From Corythucha ciliata (taxonomy: Eukaryota > Arthropoda > Insecta > Hemiptera > Tingidae): a stretch of DNA of 64,000 bases. Below are positions 22,743 through 35,109 of this stretch, piece by piece (position 1 is the first letter of the stretch; the number at the start of each line of letters is the position of its first letter). The position numbers and the translations under genes were made by a program. Location of the stretch: assembly GCA_038030265.1 (NCBI GenBank), contig CM075939.1:8103253-8167252 (forward strand), read 5' to 3'. A model generated the notes under the pieces. That model did not search any database and had not been told where the DNA came from. It was given only the letters and a program-made list of their open reading frames with translations.

Positions 22743-23891
22743 TAGAGAACCTTTAAACCAGGTATGCTTGGCCGCCATATTGTGCTCTTCTGTTAAGAAA
22801 AGATAGTGTGTACTGTTCACGTTTAATGGTATTGTTTAGCTAGTAAACTAGCACTTTATTGTATATTAATTTGGAATTAGTTCCGTTAATTGTTCAAATA
22901 GCGTAAAAAGGGATTTTGAATGTTTCGATTTCCCCTAGAGAATGAAAGAAGACAGCGCTGGCTTCAAAATTGCAGGCAGGATAAATGGGTCCCAGTCCCA
23001 ACTATTCATTCAGTTCTTTGTGAGGTAAATATAATTTCTAGTGTTCTAGTGTACTGAAAACAAAATGTTTCTATCGGGGAATTGTTCTCTGTATTTGTCT
23101 TCACACGAGAATAATTTCCAGAAACGACGAGCTCTCCACAATGCCCACCCCACTAAAAAATAAAAAACCTATCACTACAATTTTTCACCAGTCTTCACCA
23201 TCAACATACCATTTTAATTTAGAATGAACGAGTGGAAAACCATATCACTGGGAACACTGAAATCTTACAATTTTCAATTTGCGAGAGCAATGCCTGATGA
23301 ACGAAATCTTGAACAAGGAAAAGGGCCTTTAGTCTGGGCTGGGTGGTCGAAAAAGGGTCTGCCTGGTCACTCTTTAATACTTGATATGTCGATTAAACTA
23401 AATAATCCCCTAAGACGAAGATGCCCAAGAGTTTTAAAACCACCATTTCTTCGTGCTCTCCTAGTAGGCGATTGATCTCTCGCAATTCACGCTGAAACGA
23501 CAATATACGCTGTTCGTTCCCAGGCTATAAGACGCCAATAACATCGTTATCGTCGGTAATATTCACAGGGCGTAGTAACTCACGTTAATTTTCGCCTTAG
23601 AATTATTTGAGGAATCAAATTCAGATGGTTGGTGCAAGAAGCTTTTTCAGAGTCAATCACAAATCGTGACTAGAAAAAACGATTATGCAACGCAAAAAGA
23701 AGCTCAGCGACATCACCGATCAATAAATTGCAATTAATATGTGAATATAGGAAGAATTAAACCAACATAAAACAATAAAATCTTGAAAGAAAGAAATAAA
23801 AAAGTTTCTCCATTCTCATCATCTGATATAGCATAACTTAGTCATTAGAGCTCAATATGGCGGGCAAGCATACTCGGGTTATAGTGCCTTA
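22743..23891. mobile_element. 1149-bp hAT-like element, 8-bp target duplication
   Basis: Exact ATTGAAAC at 22735-22742 and 23892-23899. The inverted ends (TAGAGAACC.../TAAGGCACT...) converge to GTATGCTTG and CCGCCATATTG. Removing it rejoins the copia integrase in frame. It carries no transposase; the open stretch at 23224-23475 has no recognisable motif. Confidence 0.85.
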
Positions 23892-24237
23892 ATTGAAACG
23901 TACCCTTGGGACAACAACCGTTATTTCGTCTCTATCATGGATGATAACACACATTTTGTTGCTACGTTTCTCTTGAAAAGCAAGGACGAAGTAAAACAAA
24001 TTCTCAAAAACTACATCGCTAAAATTGAAAATAAATGGTCGTCGAAAGTTCAGAAAATAAGGATGGACAACGGAGGAGAGTATGTTTCCCACGATTTCAA
24101 ACAGTACTGTGATCAAAAGGGGATTGAACTCGACTACACTCCACCTCACACTCCTCAACTGAACTCTCACGCCGAAATTCGATGTGCGATCAGCTTTTCT
24201 TTAAGGAATATTAGAAAAACCTGTTTACATGGAGATA
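23892..24237 (+). pseudogene. copia integrase core, then RT start
   Basis: Integrase motifs NRYFVSIMDDNTHF, RMDNGGEYVSHDF and YTPPHTPQLNSHAE are seen. They then join abruptly (~24178) to the RT segment DVRSAFL-stop-GILEKP and YMEIPEG, so the integrase C-terminus and RT N-terminus are deleted. Confidence 0.85.
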
Positions 24238-25009
24238 CCTGAAGGCAAGGTGACTAAATTTTCTATAAGTGCCGCAGATCACTGTCCTTCACCTACGTCA
24301 CGAGCAGTCCCAACCGCCATTGCGCTGGACCCAGTACATTATTAATTAATTGATACTGGTCTGTGATTTTTGAGAATTCATAAACTTCAATTTCAAAATT
24401 AACTTGCTCTGCTGCTCTGGGGTGAGCAATCGGGAGCAAAGGACTGCTGGTGACGTCAGTCTCCACCCCTCCCGTCCGATGGGCAGGGGGAAATCTGCGG
24501 CACCTACCGGGAACGGACACGAGATAAGAGTTGGGTTATATTACCTCCAAATTCTAACTTGGTGGGCCACTGACTGTGGTATCGTAATGGAAATGCATAG
24601 CCGGTGTTGCTGTTTTTCTATTATTTCGCGTAAATTTTGGGTTTTTCTCATATTTGGAGATCGGTGGGCATTAGCCGGAGTTAATAAATCGCTTTAAAAA
24701 AGTGTCAATGAGTGCTTACATTTTGAAAAATCGTGTAACTAACGCTACATCCTAGTGGTTTTTAGGCCTTTAGAGTCGTAGATATTTATTTTCGAGAATT
24801 CCTAGCAAATCGCTCTGTGTGGCTTCGGGTTAACTCTCTCTGCGTAAAAGTACTTGTTAAAAATATCTCACGATTTTATTTATTTATTGATTGCTTCGAA
24901 GTTTTTTGTCAAAATCCCTCTAACAAGGTAGTCTCCTTCTAACATATTTCTAATAATAAGCATGCAATGACTGTTGAATTCCTTGTACGAATCGTTACTC
25001 AAGGATCCG

Positions 25010-25240
25010 TTATGATTATGTCCGAAGCATACGAAGGTCATTCCAGTTAAAAAATTATCTCTGAAAATTGCAGCATCCTTGATCAACTAATTCCGGGAGA
25101 CTTACTGCTGGGCGATCGTTATTTTCACATACATGATCAGGTCAACCGTCACATGGCTGAAGTTTATGTACCTCCTTTCACCAAGGGGGTAAACCAATTA
25201 AACCCTGTAGACGTCGAAAAGTGTCAAATTGCAGAAATCA
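25010..25240 (+). pseudogene. DDE_Tnp_4-type transposase fragment
   Basis: Conceptual pieces SEAYEGHSS, SILDQLIPGDLLLGDRYFHI and VYVPPFTKGVNQLNPVDVEK match the order of the Harbinger/ISL2EU-type DDE domain (PGD...LADRGF...PPF..G). There is an in-frame stop after GHSS and no upstream catalytic part. Confidence 0.6.
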
Positions 25241-25435
25241 CATCATGCTTATTTACCTTACCGGTGACAACAACGAGATTGTTCATTATGACGGGTCCGA
25301 TGGATTTTACGAACCCCGATTTGAAATTGGTGCATGACTCCAAGGTTTTGTAGCTCTTGAATTGCTCCATCGTATAAGCACTCACACCGAAGACCAAATA
25401 ATTGACGAAGTCCATGTTGAAGGAGGAAAGTGACG
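25224..25435 (-). pseudogene. fragment like the SWIM/YqaJ-associated transposon protein
   Basis: Minus-strand reading DFVNYLVFGVSAYTMEQFKSY followed by a FKSGFVK-type segment resembles a domain I know from arthropod transposon-linked proteins that carry SWIM zinc fingers and YqaJ nucleases. Only the N-terminal part is present. Confidence 0.45.
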
Positions 25436-25676
25436 TGCATCCGAGGAGTAATCATCGATTCTTCGAACAAAAATTTGAAAATTGCAATTACCCCACGATC
25501 TCCGATCAAAATTGTGAAGGAACGTTAAGCCCTATTCAGGGGAAATAATCTGAAAGTTTCCTTTATCGAATTAGCCATCTTAAGCGTAGAGGCCTTTCAA
25601 GCACAGACCCCAATATCTATCAAATAACTTTGCTTTAATTTTAAGCCTTAAGCTTCCATTATAAGGTCTTTGAATA

Positions 25677-25859
25677 AGGCCGGTCGCCCACTGGAAGCGT
25701 TTTCGAGCGGCGCTACAACGAGCGTACAAAGCCTTAAATTGAATTGACTGCAGCTAAGCCTGCAGTGGACGATGTCACATCCAATTTGAGTCTTTGGGAT
25801 GAACGCTCGTTGTAGCGTCGCTCGAAAACGCTTCCAGTGGAAGACAGATCCAAGGCCCC
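25677..25859. mobile_element. 183-bp MITE with ~50-bp inverted repeats
   Basis: TGAATA flanks it (25671-25676, 25860-25865). The inverted repeats share CACTGGAAGCGTTTTCGAGC and CGCTACAACGAGCGT nearly exactly. It is nested in the 1966-bp element. Confidence 0.8.
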
Positions 25860-26211
25860 TGAATACGAACGAATAAGGAAAAAACAAATTCCATCAACAA
25901 TGATTCAATAAATAAGGAGCTTACAATCTTACAAGTGGGTCGACACCAAGTGCAGTTATTTTGGCATGGTAACGCTCTCGGAGAGCATCGACAAGGCTTT
26001 CAGCGTATGAGCTTAGCTTTGTGGGGTCCATTTCACTTCAAAATAATTATATAAAGTCACAGGAGAGAACTTTATAATAAGAAAAATGACTTTCTCTTAA
26101 AATTCTCTATACGAAGACACAGCAAGCTGCCCACCAAATTAGACTTTTTACTCCTATCAGTGAAGGTTAGGCATTCGTGTCCGCTCCCGATAGTAAAGTT
26201 TAGTCACCTTG

Positions 26212-26302
26212 CCTGAAGGTTGGCAACAAATTAAAACAAAGTATATGTAAACTAGAAAAGGCTCTGTACGGCCTTCGAGAAGCTCCACTCAGGTGGAATA
26301 AG
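26212..26302 (+). pseudogene. copia reverse transcriptase, middle piece
   Basis: The motif CKLEKALYGLREAPLRWNK (one small indel) is the classic copia RT block. It is cut at WNK by the gypsy insertion at 26303. Confidence 0.8.
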
Positions 26303-26406
26303 TGTAATAGACAATAAATAGGGCAAGACAAGACTCTTTTTATTATTTTTTAAAATCATTTGTAGAAAACATATGAGCTTCACTTTTTAGAATAAGGCTC
26401 ATTACA
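26303..26406 (-). repeat. short gypsy LTR (3')
   Basis: 104 bp, differing from the other LTR by a few substitutions and a 3-bp indel. Confidence 0.9.
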
Positions 26407-28690
26407 TTTTCCCCTTCTTTTGAAGTTTACATTTCTCCTGGAGTGATATGGGAGTACATTTTTGATCGATGCCTTTCTTATGGAACCATCGTTTTCGGTA
26501 TAATGTATTGTTTTCGGAGCTCCATTGAAATACGTTACATGTGTGATTTTATACGGTCCTTTTACGTTCGAACCCTTCACATTGTTTGGCGTTTGAACAA
26601 GAATAATCATTCCATTCTGTAGTGAAGGCAAACGTTGGGAGTGATGACGACGATCAAAATTATTTTTCATGTTGATACGGTACTTCTTCTGGGTTTCCTC
26701 ATTTGGCAGTTTTTCTTGAACCATTTCGAGGGTAATGCTATAACGGTGATCAGCCGGAAATAGTGACGTAGTACCGAAAGCTTTGTAATGAGGCGAACAC
26801 CCAATACTTGTAGAGAATGGTCGGTTGAGATGGTTGGTTGCCGATTCTAAACAGGCTTTCCATCCTCCTCGAAACGACGGATATAGGGATATGAATTGCT
26901 TGATGTCTCGAATTTTTCTTTCAACTAAGCCGTTTCCCTCGGGACGGTAGGGAGAACTTTTGATCAATTTAATGCCTTTCTCTGAAGCAAAACTTTCCAG
27001 AAGCGTCGACGAAAATTGTGAACCGTTATCGAAAGTTATTGTCTTCACTTTATCGATAAAAGGAAGTTTCGTAAAATAATTAACCACTGCTCTTGCACTT
27101 TCTCGCATTTCTTTGGTGAAGGTGAATTTTGAGTTTTCATCCACTAAGCCGAAGAAAGAACGCGTGGTCTTTTGTCCTTCTTTCTTTTTCGATAACGCGG
27201 TGAAATCTATGTGAACATGTTCGAATGGGACCTTTGATACCTCCGGTATGAACCATAACGTCTGGTTTTGGCTGAAACTTAAACTTGGCAATTTGACAAA
27301 TCGGACAACTTTTGACATACCGATGAATAACTGACTTCATCTTCGGCTAATAAAATCGCTGTCTCACTTTCAAATACGTGCGCAGAAATCCATCGTGCCC
27401 TCCGGAATCTGGATCGTCGTGATATGTCCGAAGAATTTCTGATATGTTCTCAGGCTTCACCTCTCTTCTTTCACCGCACTTGTGGGTTGCATTAACCGGT
27501 GAGGGAACAACATCGAGGCACAGTCGAGAATTAGTGTCGACATCTTCCAATTCTTTTCCTGAGCGATATGGTTGATGATCAAGTCGAATCCCATTAAAAA
27601 CACCTGCCACCTGCCCAATCGACCTTTCGGTTCCTTCAGGTTCATAATAATACTCAAGGCTTGGTGGTCGGTGTGGACAACGAATCGGTGGCCCTCTAGA
27701 TAAGTTCTGAAGTACTCAATTGCCTTTACGACAGCGAATCCTTCTTTGTCAGTGACGGAATAGTTACACTCCGATTTGTAAAAGTGTGTGAATAGTACGC
27801 AATGACCCGAAGTTGTTGACTTTTAGGATTCGCTGCGTTTCTCTGGTATAAAATTGCACCGCAGCCGTAATTAGAAGCATTCGTGCAGACTTCGAAGTTT
27901 AAGTTCCAATCAGGAAGCTGCAGGACTGGATTCGACGAAATCGCGGTTTTGAGGACTTGAAACGCATTTTCTGCTTCAGGTGACCATTGAAAAACTTGAC
28001 CTTTTGTTTTGAGTTTATCCAGCGGTCTCACTACATGGGCGTAATTGCGTATAAAAGACCGAAAGTGTCCAGTCAAACCCGTGAAAACTCTTAACGAATG
28101 CAGGTCTATTGGTCGATTCATTTTTTTAATTTTCTTCGTTGGTAGATTCTTCGTTGGTTGATTTGGTTTTACCGTCTATTATTCTTCCTAAAAAAATCAC
28201 TTGTTCTTGGATGAAAACGCTTTTCTTGTTATTGATGATCAGACCAACTGTTTCCAGACGCTTGATCACACTTTCTGTTTTAGCCTGGCATTCCTCTTTC
28301 GTTCGACCACCAATCACAATATCGTCGATGTATACCCAAATATAGGGATCCTTCAATAGGCAGTCCAAGACCAAAGACATTACACGCTGGAATTTCGAAG
28401 GCGAATTTTTCCAGCCGAACGGTAAAAAATTGAATTCAAATTGCCCGAAGGGCAGGACGAATGCCGTGTACGGCTTAGTGTCTTCGGACAATGGGACTTG
28501 GTGAACACCATCTTTCAGATCAATCTTTGAGAAATAGTTGCATCCTACTAGATTGGAAATTATTTCATCGATAATAGGAAAAGGGGACGGATCCAACTCA
28601 GTATGTTTGTTAATCTCCCTATAATCTTGACAAAGCCGCCAACTCCCATCCACTTTAGGGACAATAACATACGGTGATGCGTAGTCAGAT
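26380..28690 (-). pseudogene. gypsy pol: RT, RNase H, integrase (broken)
   Basis: In order on minus: RT (28680-28126) with WRLCQDYREIN, FSKIDLKDGVHQVPL and the catalytic WVYIDDIVIGG; RNase H (28121-27457) with NFEVCTNASNYGCGAILYQ; integrase zinc region (27610-27290) with HDDPDSGGHDGFL and KSCPICQ; integrase core (27318-26380) with HIDFTALS, ITFDNGSQFSS and RPEGNGLVERKIRDIK, the D, D and E sites all present. Frameshifts and stops separate the blocks, and a small duplication (STNEESTNEEN) ends the RT part. The element is dead, but its motifs are well kept. Confidence 0.9.
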
Positions 28691-28727
28691 TGAGAGCGTC
28701 GAATAACTCCTTTTTACAGCATTTTAG

Positions 28728-29448
28728 TTATTTCTTTGACGCCCATTGGTATTTTTCGCGTGAGAGGCGATACGGTTTCTTTTTTACCACGGGGGAATTG
28801 GAGTTTAATTTGAAATCAACCTGAGGAATATTTGCCTCTATCGGTGGGATTGCTGAAGGTGAGGAACTTGCCTTTTCAAGCGTAGAAGGGTAAAGTAACT
28901 TGAATCCTTGTTTTAGCATGGACGGAAATCCAAGAATCATGGCATATGGTAAATTTTCAACAAGAAAAACTTTGGTTGTTATAACAACGTGGTTAAGACA
29001 GATGTTTCCTTCAATGGATTCTAAAATTTTGTGTTGAGAACCGTGGAAACTCCTAAGGACACCCCCTTCCCTTAAAATCGTCCACCCATTTTTCTCAACG
29101 ATGTCGGCTCTGATAAGATCAACAGATGCCCCAGTGTCAAGAAGAACTTGAACTTTTTCATTATATACGAGTATTTCTTTGGTCAATAGTGGGGAAATAG
29201 AGCCACAGTACGATGAAAAATTATCTTTAATAGTCGTATTGCTCACCGATTTCCCTTTTGACGAACCAATGTCAAAATCGGAGTCGGGTTTTAGCTTTTC
29301 CATGGCGAGGCGCAATTGCTCTTTTCCTTCAACTTCTTGTAATGTGAGTCGATTTTGCATGTCCTCAGGGAGGCCCAGCATCATGAAGATGTTGAAAACC
29401 CGATCAGGCAAATTTCCATAGGCGATGTTGAGTAGCCTCTGCTTTTCA
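28728..29448 (-). pseudogene. gypsy gag C-terminus and aspartic protease
   Basis: YEKQRLLNIAYGNLPDRVF and MMLGLPEDMQNRLTLQE continue the gag. The protease active site VLLDTGASVDLIRADIVEK lies near 29130, with the AMILGFPSM flap-type motif later. The extreme 5' codons come from the MULE end; the real upstream part lies at 34401-35090. Confidence 0.85.
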
Positions 29449-29715
29449 TAGTACACTGGGAAAAAGAGTCGGTTCTGGAACTCGGTTGAAACAGTATTCT
29501 CGGTTGAAACTACTGTTTCAACTTAACCGTTAAACTTAACCGTGAAAAATAAACGTCATTCTGTTAAAGACGGCTCCAACAGTTATTTGTTCGGTTAAGA
29601 GTGCAAACAACCGTCAAAAAGACTCTTTTACCGTGTATTTAACAGACTTTTCTACACTTTCACGTGCTTAACCGTACAAACAAAGTCGGTTGAGCTGAAA
29701 ACTTGTCGCCCAGCC

Positions 29716-30190
29716 GGTGTGAATAACGGTAAAACCGAGGTGAATGACCGTGTAACCGAGTTTAATAACGGTAAAACCGAGTTGAATGACGGCAAAACAG
29801 AATTCAATGACGATGAAATCGAGCTGAATGACGGTAAAACCGAGTTGAACGACCGTATTACCGACCTGAATGAAGGTAAAACAGAGTTGGAAGACGGTAA
29901 AACCGAGTTGAATGACGGTGAAATCAAGTTGGAATGATGGAGAAACCGAGTTGAATGACGGTGAAACCGAGTTGAGCGACCATGTTACCGAGTTGAATGA
30001 CGGTAAAGCCGAGTTGAACGGTCGTGTTACCGAGATGAATGACGGTAAAACCGAGCGAAGTGACGGTAAAGCAGAATTCAATGACGGTGAAATCGAGTTG
30101 AATATGGCGATGTAACAGAGTTTAATGACGGCGTTACCGAGTTTAGTAACTGTAACTGTAAAGCAGAGTTGAATGACGGTGAACCCGGCT
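29716..30190. repeat. left subterminal array of the MULE, ~21-bp units
   Basis: About 22 units based on GACGGTAAAACCGAGTTGAAT. Open stretches in it are by-products of the 21-bp period. Confidence 0.9.
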
Positions 30191-30803
30191 CCATGGCCAC
30201 TAATATCAAATGTACTGACGTTGTACTGTGTAGGCGGACGATAAAACCGATGAAACGAAATTTTCATTTTCTTAAACTTCCGGATCTTGCAACTTTCGCA
30301 AATTGCCCTGGGTCCCAGGTCACAATCAAAGAAAGCGGGATATTTTTCGATGAAGAACACACACAAAAAATGTAAATCGAATCAAACTCAATGCTCCCAT
30401 CGGTAGCCTAGTATTTATTTTTATTTAATGAAAGCATTCAGATGCATACATACATATAGATATAACATTACCCAAGAGGTCCCCTCCCCCATTTCATCAT
30501 CCTATAAAACTCTCCTGTTCTGGCAGTCTTAGACAAGCAGTTTTTAACCGACTTCACGCACTCGTAACTAGATGCTAGATGCAACAACTAAGTAGACGGT
30601 TCAGTAAGGCAACCCTTGACCGTCAAAATTCTGTTGATTCAGGGTGCTCTATCGGTTGAAGCACTTCCTCTCTTTGTTTTTAGCGGCATCTGCAGAATTG
30701 AAAATTCGCAAGGTCTGTCTTCCTCACTGCTCCCAGTAACTTCGCACTTCTCATTATTTAGTCCTCGCCTGCTGAAGTTGTTTCAGTCACTGTAGTCAGT
30801 GAA

Positions 30804-30849
<46 letters not shown>

Positions 30850-31760
30850 TGAAGTGATTTGAGTCGTGTTGAAACAAGAACTTGTGACTCCGAAATGGAT
30901 GAAGATGTTAAAACTCTTTGCAGTGCTACTTCTGTACTTCAACCTGGTGTGCTTTGCAGCATTGATCCTGCGTCTTTCACAGCACTTAGTTTTAATGTTA
31001 TGACCGTATTGACGAAATTTTCGTTGAAACTGTAACGAAGGGACAAAAACGCGATGAGAACAAGTAACGTCAGGAAGAAGAACGCCCAATTTTACAGCTT
31101 CTTTGGTGGTGGTGTGGGGGGAATCCGACTCTCTCACCCAGAAGAAGTAGCCTCAGTACGACCCTGATCTTCAAACTATATAATTTCTGCTCTGCAGTTC
31201 ACAAAGGGCTAAAATAAAGGAACCATGTGAACTGAACTTGAATAAAGTAAAGAACGCAGTGCTATCTTGTGGGATCAAAAATGAGAAATTAATTTGAGAC
31301 CGCTGATTTAGGGCGGGAGGGGGTGGAGTGGTGCAACTTGTAATCCATATGACTTTGGTAGAAACGGTATATTCTACCGTATGCCGACGGTAGTATATAC
31401 CGTTATTTCACGGTTGACACCAGACTCCTACCGGTACCTCTTAACCGAGGTGAGACACCTGTTTTAACTGTGATATAACGGTATATTCCACCCTATGCCG
31501 GGAGTTCGACGTTATGATCCCAGCCCCCAAAAACACTTACGTTATGATCCCCTAGGAAAGACGTCGATATGATCCCAGTCTTCGAAATGCTCCCCTACGA
31601 AATTGACGATATGCTCCCCATAGTATATTCATATACATAATTATTCCAAAAATGTGAGCGATTCGCGTCACCCAGGGGACACCACGAGGAGGTTGCTCAC
31701 GTTGTCCCCCATTATCAGTGACAAGAGCCACCTCGTCAGAACATTTTTACATAAAGAACT
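30190..31760. other. MULE interior without recognisable gene
   Basis: Contains a T38 run at ~30811-30848, an ACGGTATATTC/ACCGT-rich stretch at 31365-31500, and four loose copies of GATATGATCCC/TTATGATCCC at ~31510-31620. No protein motif was found. Confidence 0.5.
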
Positions 31761-31774
31761 TATATGATATTAGT

Positions 31775-32952
31775 GGGTCGCAATTTAAACGAAAGCACTT
31801 TGCAAAGTTTGTACATGGACACGTCGGGATCTTCTTGTTGGCGGCGAATCCATTTATCCACCCAACGCTGACCTATCAGCACCAGAGGACGCGGTCGGTG
31901 GGTCGCATCATCTGCAATAGACTTCAATTTAGGGTAAATTTCCGCTTGGATCTCGCATAAGCTTTCAAAAAAAATGAAGATGTTTGGATGGGGGTGGTTG
32001 AAATCTTTATTGAAGTGCGCATGGAATGACTCCACTGCATTGGTTGTCCTAGTCACTGCACTGGATTTTATTGCCCACAAACGTGGCGGATACGGAGCGG
32101 CATCAGCAATGTAATTGTCGTGAACGTATTCAATAAATTGTTGGGCGTTTGGTATATCCGGCTTATCTAAGATCCACGCACAAAAAACGTCGTCTACATC
32201 GCAAGGGTTGCAGAAGGGAAGCCCAAAAACCCAATGGAGCCATCTACCACCGTCACTCTTCTCATCCTTGTACACCTGCTTCAACCCTAGCTCTTGAATT
32301 TTCCTGAACCTGTAACATTGAATTTTTGAACATTGAAATTTAATAATAATAATAATTAATTTAATTTTAAATATACCATGATTGTGCAAGATGAAATCGG
32401 CATGGCAATTTCAAAGTCGGTCACGAACATACTCGGTTGAAATTCTTGATCTGTCCACTCTTTGCATTTGGCAACAATAATTTCCAAGCATTGCACGTAA
32501 GCAGTAGTTTTTTTGCTGGGGAGGAGGGAAAACACTAGGGGTACGTAGAAGCCGTTACAGTAGCCGTGGATGGAAAACAATTGGCAGAAAAACTTTGGAC
32601 AGTAGTCAAAAGTCCCGTCGGCATATACGGTGTCGCAGTGAACGAGACATTTCAAATTTGAGAGACACGAAAAAATTATGATCTCAGCACAATCATCCTT
32701 ATGCAACAAAAACTCCTCCCCACGTGATGTAGTTGTCTGCAAATGTCCCAAACTAGCCAAAACTTCAGCGCGAGAAGTTGGTAACGGTGGTCTCTCCTTT
32801 CGCCGGGCCCTATATACAACCTGACGCAAATTTTTGACCTCACGGCTATCTACATCGGCACTGGGGACTTCCATCAACCCTTTCCGCACTATCTGTAACA
32901 TCATGCAAAATGGGCACACAGATAGAAAACTTAGTGGAGGATGCACACGCAC
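31775..32952 (-). pseudogene. MULE transposase (Phantom-like?)
   Basis: Motifs on minus: CDTVYADGTFDYCPKFFCQL (first catalytic D region), VPLVFSLLPSKKTTAYVQC and FVTDFEIAM (second D). The reading is then lost at ~32390 and resumes at ~32310 with RKIQELGLKQVYKDE. Later TTNAVESFHAHFNKDF holds the conserved third acidic region. A gap between FEIAM and RKIQ shows an internal deletion or intron; the expected C/H segment is missing. It is probably inactive. Confidence 0.8.
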
Positions 32953-33099
32953 AATGATGTTACGCCATGACAGTAGAATTTTACCGTTTTTTTTTTTTTT
33001 TTTATGCTACCGTATAATATCCAAAATTCGGTTCGCCACTACCGTAAACACACTGTTGGACTAACCACCTGACACGGCTGTGATTACCGAGTATACGGT

Positions 33100-33510
33100 C
33101 AGCTTTCACCGATGTTAGACAGTTGCTGTAACAGACAAGGGAGTTGTGGGTCGGAAGAATCTACCGTAAAGTAACGGTTAGAGTTAACCGTCTAGTGACG
33201 GTTCATTCAACAGATATGTCTCAACTGACTGGGATCATGTGTTTAACCGTGTTTGTGGCTTGACCGTCAGACTCGGTTGCAAACATTTTACCGACAATAT
33301 GCGCTAACCGAGTGCATTTAACCGTATCAAGCTTGTCGGTAGACTTTACCAACTCATGACGGTTGCAAACATTTTACCGACAACATGCGTTAACCGAGTC
33401 AAGACGTGCATTCAACCGTATCAAGCTTGTCGGTTGACATTACAGACTCGTGACGGTTGCAAACATTTTACCGAGATTTCTCGGTTAAAATTAACCGAGA
33501 AAGTGCCTCT
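33100..33510. repeat. right subterminal repeats of the MULE
   Basis: Near-repeats of about 95 bp (CGGTTGCAAACATTTTACCG at ~33270, 33360 and 33455) with many TTAACCG/CGGTTAA boxes like those of the left end. Confidence 0.8.
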
Positions 33511-33552
33511 TTTATTCTCCAGTGTAGTAATTATTCATAAGAGGTCCACATC

Positions 33553-34391
33553 CAAGGTCTATAAAAAAGAAGGTCCGATCATGCATTTCGATGGACGAGG
33601 GGAAAAGGTAAAAATGACGTCATTGTGGGCAAAAATAATAAACAAAACACCAGGGATTCTTCCTAGGTGTTCTCCAATGCGAATGGTTGTTATAGCGTCC
33701 ATGTACATACTTGATTTTCTGCGTGAAGTGTTCTGAATTTTTCTTCGGACAAAGTAAGTTGATTGAAGGACGACGTCCGACAATGCATTCACGTTGGTGA
33801 GCGACAGATACCTCGAGGGACTGAGGATTGAGCGGCAGCGGCTAAGAAACGGATGACTTGTACATTTTTCGCGCTGTCATTATGATGAAACGCGTGGTTT
33901 TAGCTGCGACTAGATTCGAGGATGCCTAATCATTTCATAACGTGCTCTACAGATTAACCCTTGGGGCGACAAGCGAAAATGAATGTCAAGTGTTAGCGAT
34001 GAGTGAAAGAACAGTGAGCAGCATGCCCACCATTCTCCCTTTCTAGACTAGCGTAACCCGTACTCCTGTTTTCATAGCTCTATCAAAAGCGACGTCACTA
34101 TGTCGTTCTGCTACGTACCGCTCATTCTAGTACGTTATAGAAGAGAATAGTATGTAAGAAAATATGTGGTGCGTTCCGCACTCGTATCGTTCTAATTTCC
34201 GTTGGAAATGATTTGTATGAATTACATTGATTCTTGCCAAGATAGCATGTTACACGACCATCAAGCAATATTTATTTAGAGTTATGAAGTATAGTGGAGC
34301 AGAGGTGTTAAATATAAATTGAAGTCATCTGCCCACAGTGTCCCCCCGCACTTCATCAGCCATGAGCAGACCTTCTTATATATAGACCTTG
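33553..34391. mobile_element. 839-bp MITE, 9-bp target duplication
   Basis: GTCCACATC flanks it exactly (33544-33552, 34392-34400). The inverted ends are CAAGGTCTATAAAAAAGAAG and CAAGGTCTATATATAAGAAG. The interior has no gene. Excision keeps the gypsy gag frame. Confidence 0.9.
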
Positions 34392-34400
34392 GTCCACATC

Positions 34401-35090
34401 TATACCGTCATGAATTTGCTCGAATAGCTAATTGCAGCATGTTTTGACCGAAAGCGCTCACAAAACTTTCCTTCCAAGCAGACCAAGGCCGCTCATTTTC
34501 GTCGACGAGAAGAGAGAAGTACCACTTCTCGGCAATGCTCCCTGGCACGAAATTAGACACGAGGTTGCTTATTTTTAAGGCGTCGGAAGTCCATTTGTTG
34601 ACGACACACGCTCTTTCGTACAACGACATCCAAATTTTCGTGTCCTCGTTTTTCCCATCAAACTTTGGGATAATCATTTTCTGCGGGGCATTTTCTTTTT
34701 CATTAGCAAGACAGTCTTTTAACGTCAAGCTAAAATCGTGCATCAAGTTTTTCATCACGAGTAGGGTGCTTTCTTGTTGGCTTTAAAAAAAACTGACATC
34801 ATCGCCATGAATTTTTCTCCGCGGGACTCTTCCTCTTGATGCGTCAGCTCTTCAGGCGAAGAACCATTACATTGATTTGACAGATATGCAACAACGGATT
34901 GTTCAAGTTCAACACAAATTGTTTTCTGGGCGAGTTGTCCAGAAATTGCCGAAGAAACGTCTTCCATCTGGAGTAGAGGAGCGTGAAGACGTACGTCGCG
35001 GTGCTCCGAGGCTAAATACATCCACGCCATTGGCGTCGCAGGAGTCTTTTTGGAACGTAGTTTTACCCTCTCCATTGGCGAAGAGCAGAA
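34401..35090 (-). pseudogene. gypsy gag N-terminal and middle part
   Basis: The middle segment has PKFDGKNEDTKIWMSLYERA, SNLVSNFVPGSIAEKWYFSLL and WKESFVSAFGQNM, the usual layout of gypsy/mag-type gag. A TGA at ~34409 breaks it, and a frameshift at ~34757 joins the more N-terminal acidic part. Both later gag blocks are in the same frame once the MITE and MULE are removed. Confidence 0.8.
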
Positions 35091-35109
35091 ATACCGACCG
35101 CGCCAAAAT

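Larger units (their letters stand above)
24246..26211. mobile_element. 1966-bp hAT-like element, 8-bp target duplication
   Basis: CCTGAAGG flanks it exactly (24238-24245 and 26212-26219). Both ends begin CAAGGTGACTAAA. It sits in the YMEIPEG-W motif of the copia RT, and removal restores that motif. Inside are fragments of unrelated transposon proteins and a small MITE, so it is a composite. Confidence 0.85.
29454..33524 (-). mobile_element. 4.07-kb MULE-type DNA transposon
   Basis: The ends are CACTGGGAAAAAGAG and, inverted, CACTGGAGAATAAAAGAG. TAGTA flanks both sides (29449-29453, 33525-33529), shorter than the usual 8-11 bp for MULEs. Subterminal arrays rich in ACCGT/ACGGT occupy both ends, and a MULE transposase lies between. 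Removal restores the gypsy gag frame. Confidence 0.85.

Noticed and set aside
29668..30366. Open frames with FNSVLPS-type repeats
   Set aside because: By-product of the 21-bp subterminal array of the MULE.
30796..31137. Minus-strand frame ending in poly-Lys
   Set aside because: Runs through a T38 tract; no motif.
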